In this document: positions 33,829 through 42,745 of the stretch, piece after piece | How positions within the stretch are numbered: the stretch's first letter is position 1 | Layout: each line of letters starts with the position of its first letter | Source of the DNA: SAR202 cluster bacterium | GTDB taxonomy: Bacteria > Chloroflexota > Dehalococcoidia > Lucifugimonadales > UBA1123 | Direction of reading: 5' to 3' | NCBI GenBank assembly: GCA_030752795.1 | Contig: JASMDM010000003.1 | Location: 1-64,000 of the forward strand | Length of the DNA: 64,000 nucleotides | Translations under genes and position numbers: made by a program | Notes under the pieces: generated by a model | Databases searched by the model: none | What the model was told of the DNA's origin: nothing | What the model saw: only the letters and a program-made list of their open reading frames with translations

Positions 33829-34483
33829 CTAGTCCCCGTCACCGCCGACCGGCACGCTCACGTCGGCCATGCCTTCCGCTCGGAGCTCTTGGAGCACCTT
33901 CACGACCTCTTCGTGCATGGTCCACGTCGACTTGTAGACGACCCTGCCCGTTTTGTCGATGACGTAGATCATGTTGGGCAAGCCACCGAACATCTTGTGG
34001 ATCGCCTCGTCATATCCGTCGATCAAAACCGGAACTTTCATGCCATGGTCCTCAACGAGCTCGCACGCGTAGCCTGTCTTGTGTTCATAACTCGTATGCT
34101 TTGAGTACTGCTCGAATCGCTTTCTACCAGCATGAGGCTCCCGCATGTACACGTTCAAAATCTGGATGTTGCCCGCGAACTCCTCGGCGGTTTCTTCCAC
34201 TACGGCAACCTGCCGCAGATAGGGGGGTCAGGTGATCGCGCCGAACTCAATCACAAGATGCTTCTTGCTCAAGAAGTCGGCCGCGTCGATCCAGTCGCCT
34301 TCCGTGGTTTGCAACCGGAACGTTGGAGCCTGGGAACTTGGTTCGATGATCGTTTTGAAGTCTTTAAAAAAGCCGCCTTGTTCTCGGGTTGACCTTCCTC
34401 CGGGCTGTCGCAATTACGCTGACTTGTCGCTACACGTCGACCGGTCGCGGTGGAAGACTCGGATAGTCTGCTCGTGGTTCCAT
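33829..34483 (-). CDS. Deiodinase-like thioredoxin-fold protein, probable selenoprotein with in-frame TGA; N-terminus frameshifted
   Basis: Two same-frame pieces, separated by one TGA (34228-34230), make a single iodothyronine-deiodinase-like domain. Before the TGA comes SKKHLVIEFGAIT; after it PPYLRQVAVVEETAEEF, then ILNVYMREPHAG with the deiodinase Glu-x-His, and PNMIYVIDKTGRVVYKSTW. Deiodinases carry Sec in T-U-P-P, exactly the TGA position, and a hairpin at 34200-34218 fits a bacterial SECIS. Ordinary gene calling would see only the C-terminal part from the GTG at 34200. An ATG at 34483 with AGGAGG begins MEPRADYPSLPPRPVDV. Later N-terminal pieces (DSPEEGQPENKAAF, then KDFKTIIEPSSQAPTFRL) lie in other frames. 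One shift is explained by an A6 run (34366-34371, T6 on the coding strand) that may have been seven. It is either a real selenoprotein with sequence errors, or a decaying one. Confidence 0.7.
34200..34218 (-). promoter_or_regulatory. Candidate bacterial SECIS hairpin
   Basis: On the coding strand CTGCGGC-AGGTT-GCCGTAG folds into 7 pairs (one G-U) with a five-base loop. The loop begins 16 nt after the in-frame TGA. E. coli fdhF has an AGGUCU loop 17 nt after its UGA, so distance and loop are close to a known SelB-binding element. Confidence 0.65.
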
Positions 34484-34656
34484 GTGGGCTTCCTCCTGCC
34501 ATGCAATCCTTGAATATATTCGTAACGCCGAGTCGCGACGACCAAGGCATTGCCCCATTTGGCGACCGGTGTGCATCAGCCTGCGATCGTTGTCAACCAC
34601 GGCTCGCTTGACGTCTATACCGCATCGATCCGAGGCGCCGATTGGCTGCGGTGGTT

Positions 34657-34685
34657 TTGACCGCTGGCTATCATAGTGATATTAT
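34657..34685 (+). promoter_or_regulatory. Sigma-70-type promoter for the SPFH gene
   Basis: TTGACC (34657-34662), a 17-base spacer, then TATTAT (34680-34685) in an AT-rich patch. Transcription would begin near 34692, about 78 bases before the SPFH start codon. Confidence 0.6.
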
Positions 34686-34769
34686 TTTCATAGCATATAG
34701 AGATTGAAGACCGTCCGTTGGACCGTGAATATCGTCTCGAGAAAGCGGCACTCCCAGGAAGCATGGACA

Positions 34770-35630
34770 ATGATTCAGGAGAAAAGAGCTCTCGCAGTTA
34801 ATGGTTGGCCGGTCGTGATTATAGGAGTCGCTTGCATCGCCGGATTTGCGGTCTCCGTCATCAACGAGGTGATCGCCGGTTGGATCGTGTCGGCCGTGGG
34901 CGTCGCGATCGGCGCGTTGATCGCGGCCGGATTGTTCATCGTGAACCCGAACGAAGCGAAGGTCGTCCAGCTCTTCGGAAAATACGCTGGCACCGCTAAA
35001 CAGCCAGGGCTCTGGTGGATGAACCCGTTCGCCTATCCGAAGCTAAAAGTGTCCCAGCGAGTTCGCAATTTCGAGAGCGGCCGGCTGAAGGTCAACGACC
35101 GCGACGGCAATCCCGTCGAGATCGCCTCAGTCGTCGTGTGGAAGGTCGACGACACGGCGGACGCCGTATTCCAGGTGGACGACTACGAAAACTTCGTGCA
35201 GGTGCAAAGCGAGGCGGCTCTTAGGAACATGGCCACCACGTACCCGTACGACACCGACGTCGACAGCGAGCTCGCACCGAGGCGCAGCAACGTAGAGATT
35301 ACAGACAAGCTGCGCTCGGAGATCCAGGATAGGCTTACGAAGGCGGGCATCGACGTGATCGAAGCGAGGATCAGCCACATCGCCTACGCCGCGGAAATCG
35401 CGGGCGCGATGCTTCGACGCCAACAGGCCGGGGCCGTGGTGGCGGCAAGGACTCAGATCGTCGAAGGCGCGGTTGGAATGGTGGAGATGGCCCTCGAGGC
35501 CCTGACGAAGAAAGAGGTGGTCCAACTCGACGAAGAACGCAAAGCCACGATGGTGAGCAACTTGATGGTCGTGCTATGCGGTGACAGAGAGGCGCAGCCC
35601 GTCGTCAACACCGGCACGCTGTATCAGTAG
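34770..35630 (+). CDS. SPFH/band-7 domain protein
   Basis: 286 residues. Two hydrophobic N-terminal helices (about residues 10-55) anchor it in the membrane. An SPFH domain follows: GLFIVNPNEAKVVQLFGKY, then a beta-rich part with LKVNDRDGNPVEIASVVVWK, and a helical region ending AGAMLRRQQAGAVVAARTQI. Band-7 proteins form membrane scaffolds. The ATG at 34770 is preceded by AGGA; the frame opens at 34704. A ribbon-helix-helix gene follows 6 bases later, a pairing I have seen in other genomes, which suggests a shared function. Confidence 0.88.
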   Translation: MIQEKRALAVNGWPVVIIGVACIAGFAVSVINEVIAGWIVSAVGVAIGALIAAGLFIVNPNEAKVVQLFGKYAGTAKQPGLWWMNPFAYPKLKVSQRVRNFESGRLKVNDRDGNPVEIASVVVWKVDDTADAVFQVDDYENFVQVQSEAALRNMATTYPYDTDVDSELAPRRSNVEITDKLRSEIQDRLTKAGIDVIEARISHIAYAAEIAGAMLRRQQAGAVVAARTQIVEGAVGMVEMALEALTKKEVVQLDEERKATMVSNLMVVLCGDREAQPVVNTGTLYQ

Positions 35631-35636
35631 CCGATC

Positions 35637-35822
35637 ATGGCGAAGAAGAAGGCTTTCCTGCTGCGGCTGGACCCTGTCGTCCTCGAATCCTTGCAGCGAT
35701 GGGCGGCGGATGACCTCCGCAGTGCGAACGCCCAGGCCGAATTCCTGCTGCGTCGAGCGCTGCACAGCGCCGGGCGGCTGAACGACCGCAACGTCCCCGC
35801 AGCCGAAAATGGCGAGGAATAG
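35637..35822 (+). CDS. Small Arc/ribbon-helix-helix-like protein
   Basis: 61 residues, starting MAKKKAFLLRLDPVVLESLQ and continuing with SANAQAEFLLRRAL, the strand-helix-helix pattern of Arc/MetJ-type DNA-binding dimers. It sits 6 bases after the SPFH gene. It could autoregulate the pair from the promoter at 34657. No toxin partner is seen, so an antitoxin role is unlikely. Confidence 0.7.
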   Translation: MAKKKAFLLRLDPVVLESLQRWAADDLRSANAQAEFLLRRALHSAGRLNDRNVPAAENGEE

Positions 35823-35868
35823 ACGGATCGGGACATTCCGCCCGCGGCGACTCAGTCTTGGGGGTGTG

Positions 35869-37968
35869 TCAGTCCGCTGGAGTGGACGCTACGTCGCGCT
35901 CCGGGGGCGTGGAGGCCATTTCCGTTAGCTCAGCGAGCGGTATGTGGCAGTAGACGTCGTGCCCTTCTTCGGTTCCTTCCAGGCGTGACGGAGGCGTTGA
36001 ATCGCAGACATCGCCGACTTTCCGAGGGCACCTGCCCGCAAAGAAGCATCCTTTGAACGCGGATCGGAGCGTCGGCACGGATCCTTCGAGGCGGATATGC
36101 GCCGGCTCGGCGTCGGGGTCCGGCACTGGGGCCGCCGACAGCAGCGCTTCAGTGTACGGATGCGACGGCGTGTTCAATACAGCTTCGGCTGGCCCGTATT
36201 CGGCCACGTGTCCCGCGTACAGTACGAGGATGTCGTCGGACACGTACCGGACCACGCCGAGATCGTGCGTGATGAACATGTATGAGGTCCCTGTTTCGCG
36301 CTGATGTTCTTCGAGCAGGTTGAGCACCTGCGCCTGGACCGATACGTCCAGGGCCGAAACAGCCTCGTCAGCTACGATAAGCGTAGGATTGGCGGAGAAC
36401 GCTCCAGCAAGTGCGACGCGTTGCTGCTCTCCCCCGCTGAGCTCCACCGGGTGTCGATCGAGATAGGTCGGGTCGAGCCCAACGGCTTCCATCAGCTCGA
36501 CAGCTCGGTCCTCGCTTTCGCTTTTGCTGAGTCCGGCCAGTTTTCGCAGCGAGCGGATGATGGCGTGGCGAACAGGCAGTCTAGGATTCAACGACGCCGT
36601 CGGATTCTGGAACACCATTCGCATGGCGGCTCTCTGGTCACCGGTCCGATCCTCGACGCTTCGCGCCAGATCGTCGCCCTCGAGCTGCAGGTCGCCACTG
36701 CTGCGCGGCACCAGACCGACGACAGCGCGAGCCGCGGTCGTCTTTCCTGAGCCGCTCTCGCCAACAACGCCCAAGGTTCGACCGGAGCCTATGTCGAAGT
36801 CGATATCCACCAAGGCGCGGACAGGCGGCCTGCCCTTGGGTCCAAAGAATCCGTATCTTTTTCGCTGACGCCCGTAGAAACGGCGCAACCCGCGCGCCTC
36901 CAACACGGGCTCGGGTTCTTCGTCTGTCAGTTCTTCGACTCGTATTTGCGACTCGCCCCAGATTTCAGGCGCAACATCGTCCGGAAACAGACAACGTGCG
37001 AAGTGGCCGTCACCCGTGCTGGCCATCGACGGCGCTTGATTGTTGCAAGATTCCTGAGCGATCGGACATCGCAGCGCGAATAGGCATGACTCACCGCCCT
37101 CTTCCTGGGCCGTATACACGGCACCGGGGATGCTGGTGAGCCGATCGCCCTGACCTTCGTCCGTGGGCGGCTGCGGCACGCACGAAATCAGGCCCGAGGT
37201 ATACGGGTGCCTGGGAGACTTGAAAATGTCTCGTGCGAGGCCGTGCTCCACGGTCTGGCCCGCGTACATGACGGTCACTCGATCCGCGACTCGGGCGATA
37301 ACGCCAAGGTTATGGCTGACGAATAGGATCGCGGCAGAAACTCGGTCTTTGAGTTCGATCACCAGGTCGAGAATCGTCGCTTCGGTGGTTACGTCGAGAC
37401 CGGTCGTCGGCTCGTCCATGATCAGCAAGTGTGGGTCGCATGCCAACGCCATCGCTATGACAACGCGCTGCTGCATTCCGCCGCTCAGTTGGTGAGGGTA
37501 ACGCCGCCCTATGCGCGTCGGATCCGCGAGGCCAACACTCTCGAACAATTCGGCCGTTCGCTCTCGAGATTGTTCGGAGTTGAGGTCTGTGTGACGCTTC
37601 AACACCTCTTCCAACTGCGGGCCGACCCTCATCGTGGGGTTCAGCGCTGTCGCCGGGTCCTGATAGACCATCGCGATGCGGGAGCCTCGCAAGTCTTGGA
37701 GCTCCGCGGCAGGCATCGTCGAGACGTCGGCGCCTTCGAACAGGATGTCGCCGTCGACCCGGGTGATGCCAGGCAGGTATCCCATCATCGCGAATGCGAC
37801 GGTGGACTTTCCGCATCCGGATTCGCCGACCAGTCCCAGGACTTCACCGGGCCTGATCTCGAACGAGACGTCACGCACCGCGCGTACGGTGCCTCTCGGA
37901 GTGAAAAATGTTACGGCGAGGTCTCGGACCTCAGCAACCGGCACATCGACCGGTCGTGCGTCAATCAT
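35869..37968 (-). CDS. Fused ABC ATPase with two nucleotide-binding domains (DppD-DppF type)
   Basis: A 699-residue protein in which both oligopeptide-transporter ATPases are joined. Domain 1 (about 10-330) has Walker A GESGCGKST, signature QLSGGMQQR and Walker B LLIMDEPTTGLD. Domain 2 (about 355-690) has GESGSGKTT, ELSGGEQQR and TLIVADEAVSALD, with Ala-Val in place of the usual Pro. Each domain keeps its Cys-containing C-terminal extension (CLFALRCP, CFFAGRCP). The start overlaps the permease stop by 8 bases. In the first ABC operon the same functions are separate genes. Confidence 0.92.
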   Translation of the reverse strand: MIDARPVDVPVAEVRDLAVTFFTPRGTVRAVRDVSFEIRPGEVLGLVGESGCGKSTVAFAMMGYLPGITRVDGDILFEGADVSTMPAAELQDLRGSRIAMVYQDPATALNPTMRVGPQLEEVLKRHTDLNSEQSRERTAELFESVGLADPTRIGRRYPHQLSGGMQQRVVIAMALACDPHLLIMDEPTTGLDVTTEATILDLVIELKDRVSAAILFVSHNLGVIARVADRVTVMYAGQTVEHGLARDIFKSPRHPYTSGLISCVPQPPTDEGQGDRLTSIPGAVYTAQEEGGESCLFALRCPIAQESCNNQAPSMASTGDGHFARCLFPDDVAPEIWGESQIRVEELTDEEPEPVLEARGLRRFYGRQRKRYGFFGPKGRPPVRALVDIDFDIGSGRTLGVVGESGSGKTTAARAVVGLVPRSSGDLQLEGDDLARSVEDRTGDQRAAMRMVFQNPTASLNPRLPVRHAIIRSLRKLAGLSKSESEDRAVELMEAVGLDPTYLDRHPVELSGGEQQRVALAGAFSANPTLIVADEAVSALDVSVQAQVLNLLEEHQRETGTSYMFITHDLGVVRYVSDDILVLYAGHVAEYGPAEAVLNTPSHPYTEALLSAAPVPDPDAEPAHIRLEGSVPTLRSAFKGCFFAGRCPRKVGDVCDSTPPSRLEGTEEGHDVYCHIPLAELTEMASTPPERDVASTPAD

Positions 37969-38899
37969 GGTCCCCTCCTACAGGTAGGCCACGCGCCTGC
38001 CGGAGCCCGTCCGTCAACAGGTTTACGCCAACGACCAACGAAGCCACGCCCGCGGCTGGTGCCAGCCCGATCCACGGGGCGTCTACCAGGAAGTTGCGGC
38101 TCTCGCTAATCATGAGGCCCCAATCCGGCGACGGGGGTTGGACACCAAGTCCCAGGAACCCGAGTGAAGAGGCCAGCAGAATAGCGTAGCTCAATCGCAC
38201 GGAGGCTTCCACGGCCAGCACTGGGATGGCGTTCGGCAGGATCTCCCTGAAGATGATGTACAGCGCGGGTTCGCCTCGGAGACGCGCGCTTTGGACAAAT
38301 TCAAGAGTTTTCAGAGACAGCGTTACGCTGCGAAGCACCCGAGCGACTCTCGGCATGAACACCACGCCGATTGTCGCGATGATATTTTCGTGATTGGCAC
38401 CGAGCGTGCTTAGGACCAGCAACGCGAGCAACAAGGACGGGAACGACATCAGCCCGTCCATCACGCGCATGACGATCTCGTCGGTGCGGCCGCCTTTGTA
38501 GCCGCTGCTCATGCCGACGACCGTGCCCAGGAAGATCCCGAGCCCAGCTCCCGCAACGGATACGGCGATTATCGAGCTCGCTCCGGACATGACCCTGGAC
38601 AAGACGTCCCGTCCAGCGTTGTCCGTACCTAGCCAATAGGTGGTATTGGGGCTCTGGAGTTGGAGCACCCTGTTATCCTCGTCGCGTTGAAAATCTGTTG
38701 CTGAATAAGGAGCCAACAGCGGCCCGACAGTCGCCAAGATCAAATGGAATATGACCAGCGGCAACCCGATTTTTCCCGCGGTGGTGCGCAGCGCCAACGC
38801 CAGTTCATTGCGCAGCATCCGCCCGGAAGCGGCCACTCCGTTGACAATCGCTTGCCCGAATCGCGAACCCTGTTGGGACGTCGTTGCTGAAGAAGCCAT
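37961..38899 (-). CDS. ABC transporter permease (DppC-type)
   Basis: 312 residues with six helices. It has the DppC motif TYWLGTDNAGRDVLSRVMSG and the EAA loop SARLRGEPALYIIFREILPN. The ATG at 38899 shares a base with the stop of the upstream permease (TAATG), so the two are translationally coupled. The frame opens further up at 38938, but that extension overlaps the neighbour. Confidence 0.92.
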   Translation of the reverse strand: MASSATTSQQGSRFGQAIVNGVAASGRMLRNELALALRTTAGKIGLPLVIFHLILATVGPLLAPYSATDFQRDEDNRVLQLQSPNTTYWLGTDNAGRDVLSRVMSGASSIIAVSVAGAGLGIFLGTVVGMSSGYKGGRTDEIVMRVMDGLMSFPSLLLALLVLSTLGANHENIIATIGVVFMPRVARVLRSVTLSLKTLEFVQSARLRGEPALYIIFREILPNAIPVLAVEASVRLSYAILLASSLGFLGLGVQPPSPDWGLMISESRNFLVDAPWIGLAPAAGVASLVVGVNLLTDGLRQARGLPVGGDHD

Positions 38900-39843
38900 T
38901 ACGCCAACCTTATCCGCGGATTGAGTACGCCGTAGCAAAGATCAGCCGCAAGGTTGCTCACCGCGTATGTGACCGCGATTAGCAACGACAAAGCCTGCAA
39001 CAGCGGCACGTCACGTGAATCGATCGATTCCAAAAGCAGCCGTCCAAGACCGGGGTACGAGAACACGTTCTCGACGATGATAAGCCCACCGAGCATCCAT
39101 CCCAGATTCATGGCGATGATGCTGATGGTCGGGAGCATGGCATTGGGAACGACATGGCGGAGGAGGACGCGTCGCATCGGGAGGCCTTTTAGGATTGCCG
39201 TGCGAACATAGTGTGTCTCCATGACTTCGATGACGTTCGCTCGGGTCATGCGCATAACGTATGCAAATAAGACTCCGGTCAGTGTGAGGACCGGCAAAAC
39301 GAGTATTGACGGGCTGGTTAACGGATTAGTGCCTGGGAATATGAAACTGGAAGACGGCAACCAATGCAGGGTGGTGGAGAAGATCACCATGAGCAATATT
39401 CCGGTGACAAACTCCGGCAAGGAGATCGCCACGAGGCTGCCAACGCTCATCGTATGGTCGCCCCAGGAATCGCGCTTGACCCCCGCCCATATTCCGGCGA
39501 GTATCGCGGAGGGAACTGATACTGCGAACGTAAACACGGCGAGGATCAGGGAGTTCCCGATTCTGCCGCCGATGACCTCGGTTATCGGCGTTTTTCGAAT
39601 TAACGATTCTCCGAGATCGCCGCGCACCACGCCGCCCATCCACTCCGCGTAACGTACAACGGGCGAACGGTCCAGTCCGAGCTCAGCTCGCCTGGCCTTC
39701 AGGTTTTCCTCGGTGGCGCCTTGGCGCAGGCTCATGACAGCCGCGTCGCCCGGGAGTATCTCAGTGACGGCAAAGATCGCCAGCGACACTACGAAAAGTG
39801 TCACGACTATGAGACCGGTCCGTACCATGAGAAAACGCGCCAT
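38899..39843 (-). CDS. ABC transporter permease (DppB-type)
   Basis: 314 residues with six helices. It has RRAELGLDRSPVVRYAEWMG after the first helix and the EAA loop TAILKGLPMRRVLLRHVVPN. It is the first permease downstream of the binding-protein gene, from which two hairpins (39853-39896) separate it. Confidence 0.92.
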   Translation of the reverse strand: MARFLMVRTGLIVVTLFVVSLAIFAVTEILPGDAAVMSLRQGATEENLKARRAELGLDRSPVVRYAEWMGGVVRGDLGESLIRKTPITEVIGGRIGNSLILAVFTFAVSVPSAILAGIWAGVKRDSWGDHTMSVGSLVAISLPEFVTGILLMVIFSTTLHWLPSSSFIFPGTNPLTSPSILVLPVLTLTGVLFAYVMRMTRANVIEVMETHYVRTAILKGLPMRRVLLRHVVPNAMLPTISIIAMNLGWMLGGLIIVENVFSYPGLGRLLLESIDSRDVPLLQALSLLIAVTYAVSNLAADLCYGVLNPRIRLA

Positions 39844-39852
39844 TAAATGGGG

Positions 39853-39896
39853 CCACCCTTATGGGTGGAGGGTCGCCCTTTTGCGGGCGACCCTCC
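39853..39896 (-). promoter_or_regulatory. Two intercistronic hairpins between binding protein and permease genes
   Basis: A 12-bp stem (39867-39878 with 39885-39896) is followed on the minus strand by a 6-bp stem (CCACCC/GGGTGG, 39853-39868, sharing two bases). No U tract follows. Such stems commonly stabilise the abundant binding-protein mRNA and lower permease expression. Confidence 0.6.
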
Positions 39897-39910
39897 GGTT
39901 GATTCAGAGC

Positions 39911-41932
39911 TTAGTCGTCGAGCCACGCTTTGTGGAGCAGAAGCCACCGCGACGGATGCGCCGCAACGCCACGCACGTTGTCTCTAACGCCGAAGAACAC
40001 CGGGCTGAACACAGGGATGATGCGGGGCACTTCTTCGACCACGAGGGCTTGGAGTTCTCCGTAGGTCGCCTTGCGGTCCGCCAGATCGGCCTGGCCTCGG
40101 GCCTGGACGATTAACGCATCGGCCGCGTGGCTGACCCAGAATGCTTCGTTCCAAACGGCATCTGACTTGTAGACGATGCTGAATGCCTGGTCCGGGTTTC
40201 GTCCGTTCCAGCCGACCGTGGTAAACGGCTCGGTCATCCAAACGCTGGCCCAGTATTTGTCTTCCGGAGCTCGCTCGATGCTGATGTTGATGCCAGCGGG
40301 CGCTGCCGACTCTTTGAGCGCGACTGCCATCTCGACCATACCTGGGGTGACGGTGCTCGTGTGGAGCGTAATGTCGAGCCCGTCAGCGAATCCGGCGTCG
40401 GCCAGAAGCTGTTGGGCTTTGGCTACGTCGTACGCGGGGATGGCAACGCTGTCGTCGTAATGAGGGTCGTTCGGCGGGACGGGATGGTCGTTGGCGATCG
40501 CGCCTCGACCGAACAGCGCGACCTGGCGGATCGTCTCTCGATCCGTGGCCGCCTGGATGGCTTGTCTCACGCGGACATCGTCGAACGGGGGAACTCGAAC
40601 GTCCATCGAAAGGTTCAGGTAGGCAGATGACGCCGTCTCCAACACAACCGCGCCGCGAGCCGATTCGACGCCGCTCACGCTGGAAGGCTCCAGCGGGAAC
40701 TGGATGTCGACCTGGCCGGACTTGAGGGCCTCGGCTCGTGTTACGGGCTCAGGCATGTAGAAGATAGCCACCTTGTTCAGATAAGGCTTACCTTCGTCCC
40801 AATAGTCGGTGTTTCGGTCATAGGACACGAGTTCGTTCGGCCTGGACTCGGTGAGCGAGAACGGGCCGGTGCCGAACATCTCGGTTGCCAGCCTGTCTGC
40901 GTCGATGTCCGACGGGATGATGCGGCCTTGGTAGAGCGACAACGTGTCAGGCAGGAACGCGTTCGCTCCGGCCATGTCGATTGTGACCGTGTAGTCGTCC
41001 AGAACCGTAACTCCGGTAATAAAGTCGAGAGCCGATCTCGCCGGGGAACCGGTCGCTTCGTCAAGAATTCTCTCGAACGTGAAGACGACGTCTTCAGCGG
41101 TCATCTCTTTGCCGTGGACAAACTTGACGCCTTCGCGCAATTTGAACTCGTAGCTCGTCAAGTCGTCGTTTGGCGTCCATGACGTGGCCAGATGGGGCTC
41201 CAACGACAGATCTTCCATGCGCAAGATCAGATTGTTGTATGCCTGCATCGTAGTTGTGTTGTCGATCGTGCTCAAGCTCAGCGCTGGATCCAGTGTGTTG
41301 CTGTCCGTGGGCATCACGACACGCAACGTCCCGCCGGTTTTGATCTCGCTCTGAGCAAACGTGGGAGTCGGTGTGGCCTCTGCCGCAGCAGCCTGCTGAG
41401 CCACGACCTGGTACACCGTTTCGGCTGCGGCTTCGGCGGCGGCGGCGGCTTCGGCAGCGAGAGCCGCCGCTGCACCGGACGCCTCAACGGCCTGGGTGAT
41501 CAGCCCTTCGATATCTTCCCGGGAAGCCGATCCGCTTGTGGCGGCAGCGAGCGCGGCCTCGACCATCGAGTTGATGTCCGCGGCGCTTAGCGGCTCGGTG
41601 GCCTGTGCGGCGGAGGCGGCGATTGCCGATTCCACCATGGCTTGGAGCTCTGCTGCAGACACCTGATCAGGAATCTCAGGGGCAGGGATACTCGAAACAG
41701 CGCCACTAACCATGGACTGGATCTCGGCTGCCGTAACTGGCGCGAGAGCGGCCGGAGCCGCCTTCAACGCCTCCGCAACCGCTTCTTGCACGGCGGACGA
41801 GATCGCGCCTGTGTCGATCGGCGCCGCCGGGGCGGGCTCGCTGTCGCTGGTGCATGCAGCGGCGATCAGGGCAAGCGCCACGACGACGAGCATCGACGGG
41901 AACAGCCTGTTCCAGTGTGGTTTACCTATCAT
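39911..41932 (-). CDS. ABC transporter substrate-binding lipoprotein (SBP family 5) with Ala-rich repeat stalk
   Basis: About 673 residues. The signal peptide ends in the lipobox LIAAAC. The next 150 or so residues hold four related helical units (AAEIQSMVSGAV, AAELQAMVESAI, AADINSMVEAAL, REDIEGLITQAV), then an Ala/Glu-rich helix before the binding domain (GGTLRVVMPTDSNTLDPALS). The family core includes YEFKLREGVKFVHGKEMTAE. The stalk probably holds the binding domain away from the membrane. The ATG at 41932 follows GAAAGG. Ligand unknown. Confidence 0.9.
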   Translation of the reverse strand: MIGKPHWNRLFPSMLVVVALALIAAACTSDSEPAPAAPIDTGAISSAVQEAVAEALKAAPAALAPVTAAEIQSMVSGAVSSIPAPEIPDQVSAAELQAMVESAIAASAAQATEPLSAADINSMVEAALAAATSGSASREDIEGLITQAVEASGAAAALAAEAAAAAEAAAETVYQVVAQQAAAAEATPTPTFAQSEIKTGGTLRVVMPTDSNTLDPALSLSTIDNTTTMQAYNNLILRMEDLSLEPHLATSWTPNDDLTSYEFKLREGVKFVHGKEMTAEDVVFTFERILDEATGSPARSALDFITGVTVLDDYTVTIDMAGANAFLPDTLSLYQGRIIPSDIDADRLATEMFGTGPFSLTESRPNELVSYDRNTDYWDEGKPYLNKVAIFYMPEPVTRAEALKSGQVDIQFPLEPSSVSGVESARGAVVLETASSAYLNLSMDVRVPPFDDVRVRQAIQAATDRETIRQVALFGRGAIANDHPVPPNDPHYDDSVAIPAYDVAKAQQLLADAGFADGLDITLHTSTVTPGMVEMAVALKESAAPAGINISIERAPEDKYWASVWMTEPFTTVGWNGRNPDQAFSIVYKSDAVWNEAFWVSHAADALIVQARGQADLADRKATYGELQALVVEEVPRIIPVFSPVFFGVRDNVRGVAAHPSRWLLLHKAWLDD

Positions 41933-42271
41933 TGTTTCCAACCTTTCTCAAATCTGTCCGACGATATTTGTTCAATGGAGGCCCGTGGGTGGGAATCTTC
42001 CCGATTGTCCCCAGACGGAGCCTTTGAGCTTTTTTCAAAACGATCTCGATTGACCAACGCTCGTTTCGCGCTTCGCTGTTTGGTCTGTTCCCTTCAACCA
42101 CTCCGTCGCTGATTCACAGGCGTGCATCTGGTGTAAACGAAGTCTGACTTCGATCCAACGGCCTGGGGTCTGTCGTCGTAAATTTCCGCCGAAATTGGCC
42201 GTTGGGCGACCGCAGCGGGACACAGACCGGAAAGGAGCGGGGACGAACCTACACTACAATAGGGAGCGCGC
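41933..42271. other. Intergenic region upstream of the second ABC operon
   Basis: No gene seen. At 42255-42260 there is TACAAT, a possible -10 box for the RNA candidate that follows. No matching -35 box is visible. Confidence 0.4.
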
Positions 42272-42391
42272 TGAGGTGATACGCGAGTGCAAAAACTGGG
42301 TGTAGAGCCGAAGGGTGGAGATCGGGTCTAGCCGTGGATCAAGCGATCCACGAAAGGTTCGGGACAACCTAATAATGGCGTGGTCACCTCA
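42272..42391 (+). ncRNA. Candidate structured RNA, cloverleaf-like
   Basis: The ends pair: TGAGGTGA (42272-42279) with TCACCTCA (42384-42391), extended by ACGC (42281-42284) with GCGT (42378-42381). Three hairpins lie in series inside. They are 42303-42330 (4+4 bp around a single mismatch), 42333-42352 (8 bp perfect, loop AAGC) and 42355-42370 (5 bp). A TACAAT box ends at 42260, placing the expected start just before the closing stem. No known RNA family is recognised and no open frame fits. The strand is inferred from that box. Confidence 0.5.
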
Positions 42392-42745
42392 AGGGTCGTC
42401 GAGTCTGCTCATGTTGTGTTCTCCAATCATGACGGTCCTAAATGTCGCCCCATTCTTCTGAGACCGCCCTGCTCATCGTAGCTTCTGACTTTCCGCCATC
42501 GCAGCACTCTGCAATTTGACCCAAGGTCGACGATCAGCCGCTAACACGCTACACGGTAGCACCCCGCGAGGAGTCAGTCAAATTACCTGAACTGATTGAA
42601 ATCCCCGTCGATGAGACCTGAACTAGCTCTATTTAGTCTCTAATCATCGACGCATCGCGGTTTCCCGCCATCGATACTCCGTGGTGACGAAAACGCCTCA
42701 ATAGCTGAAATTTAGTTCGCGAACGCCCCTCTTATGACCGTACGA

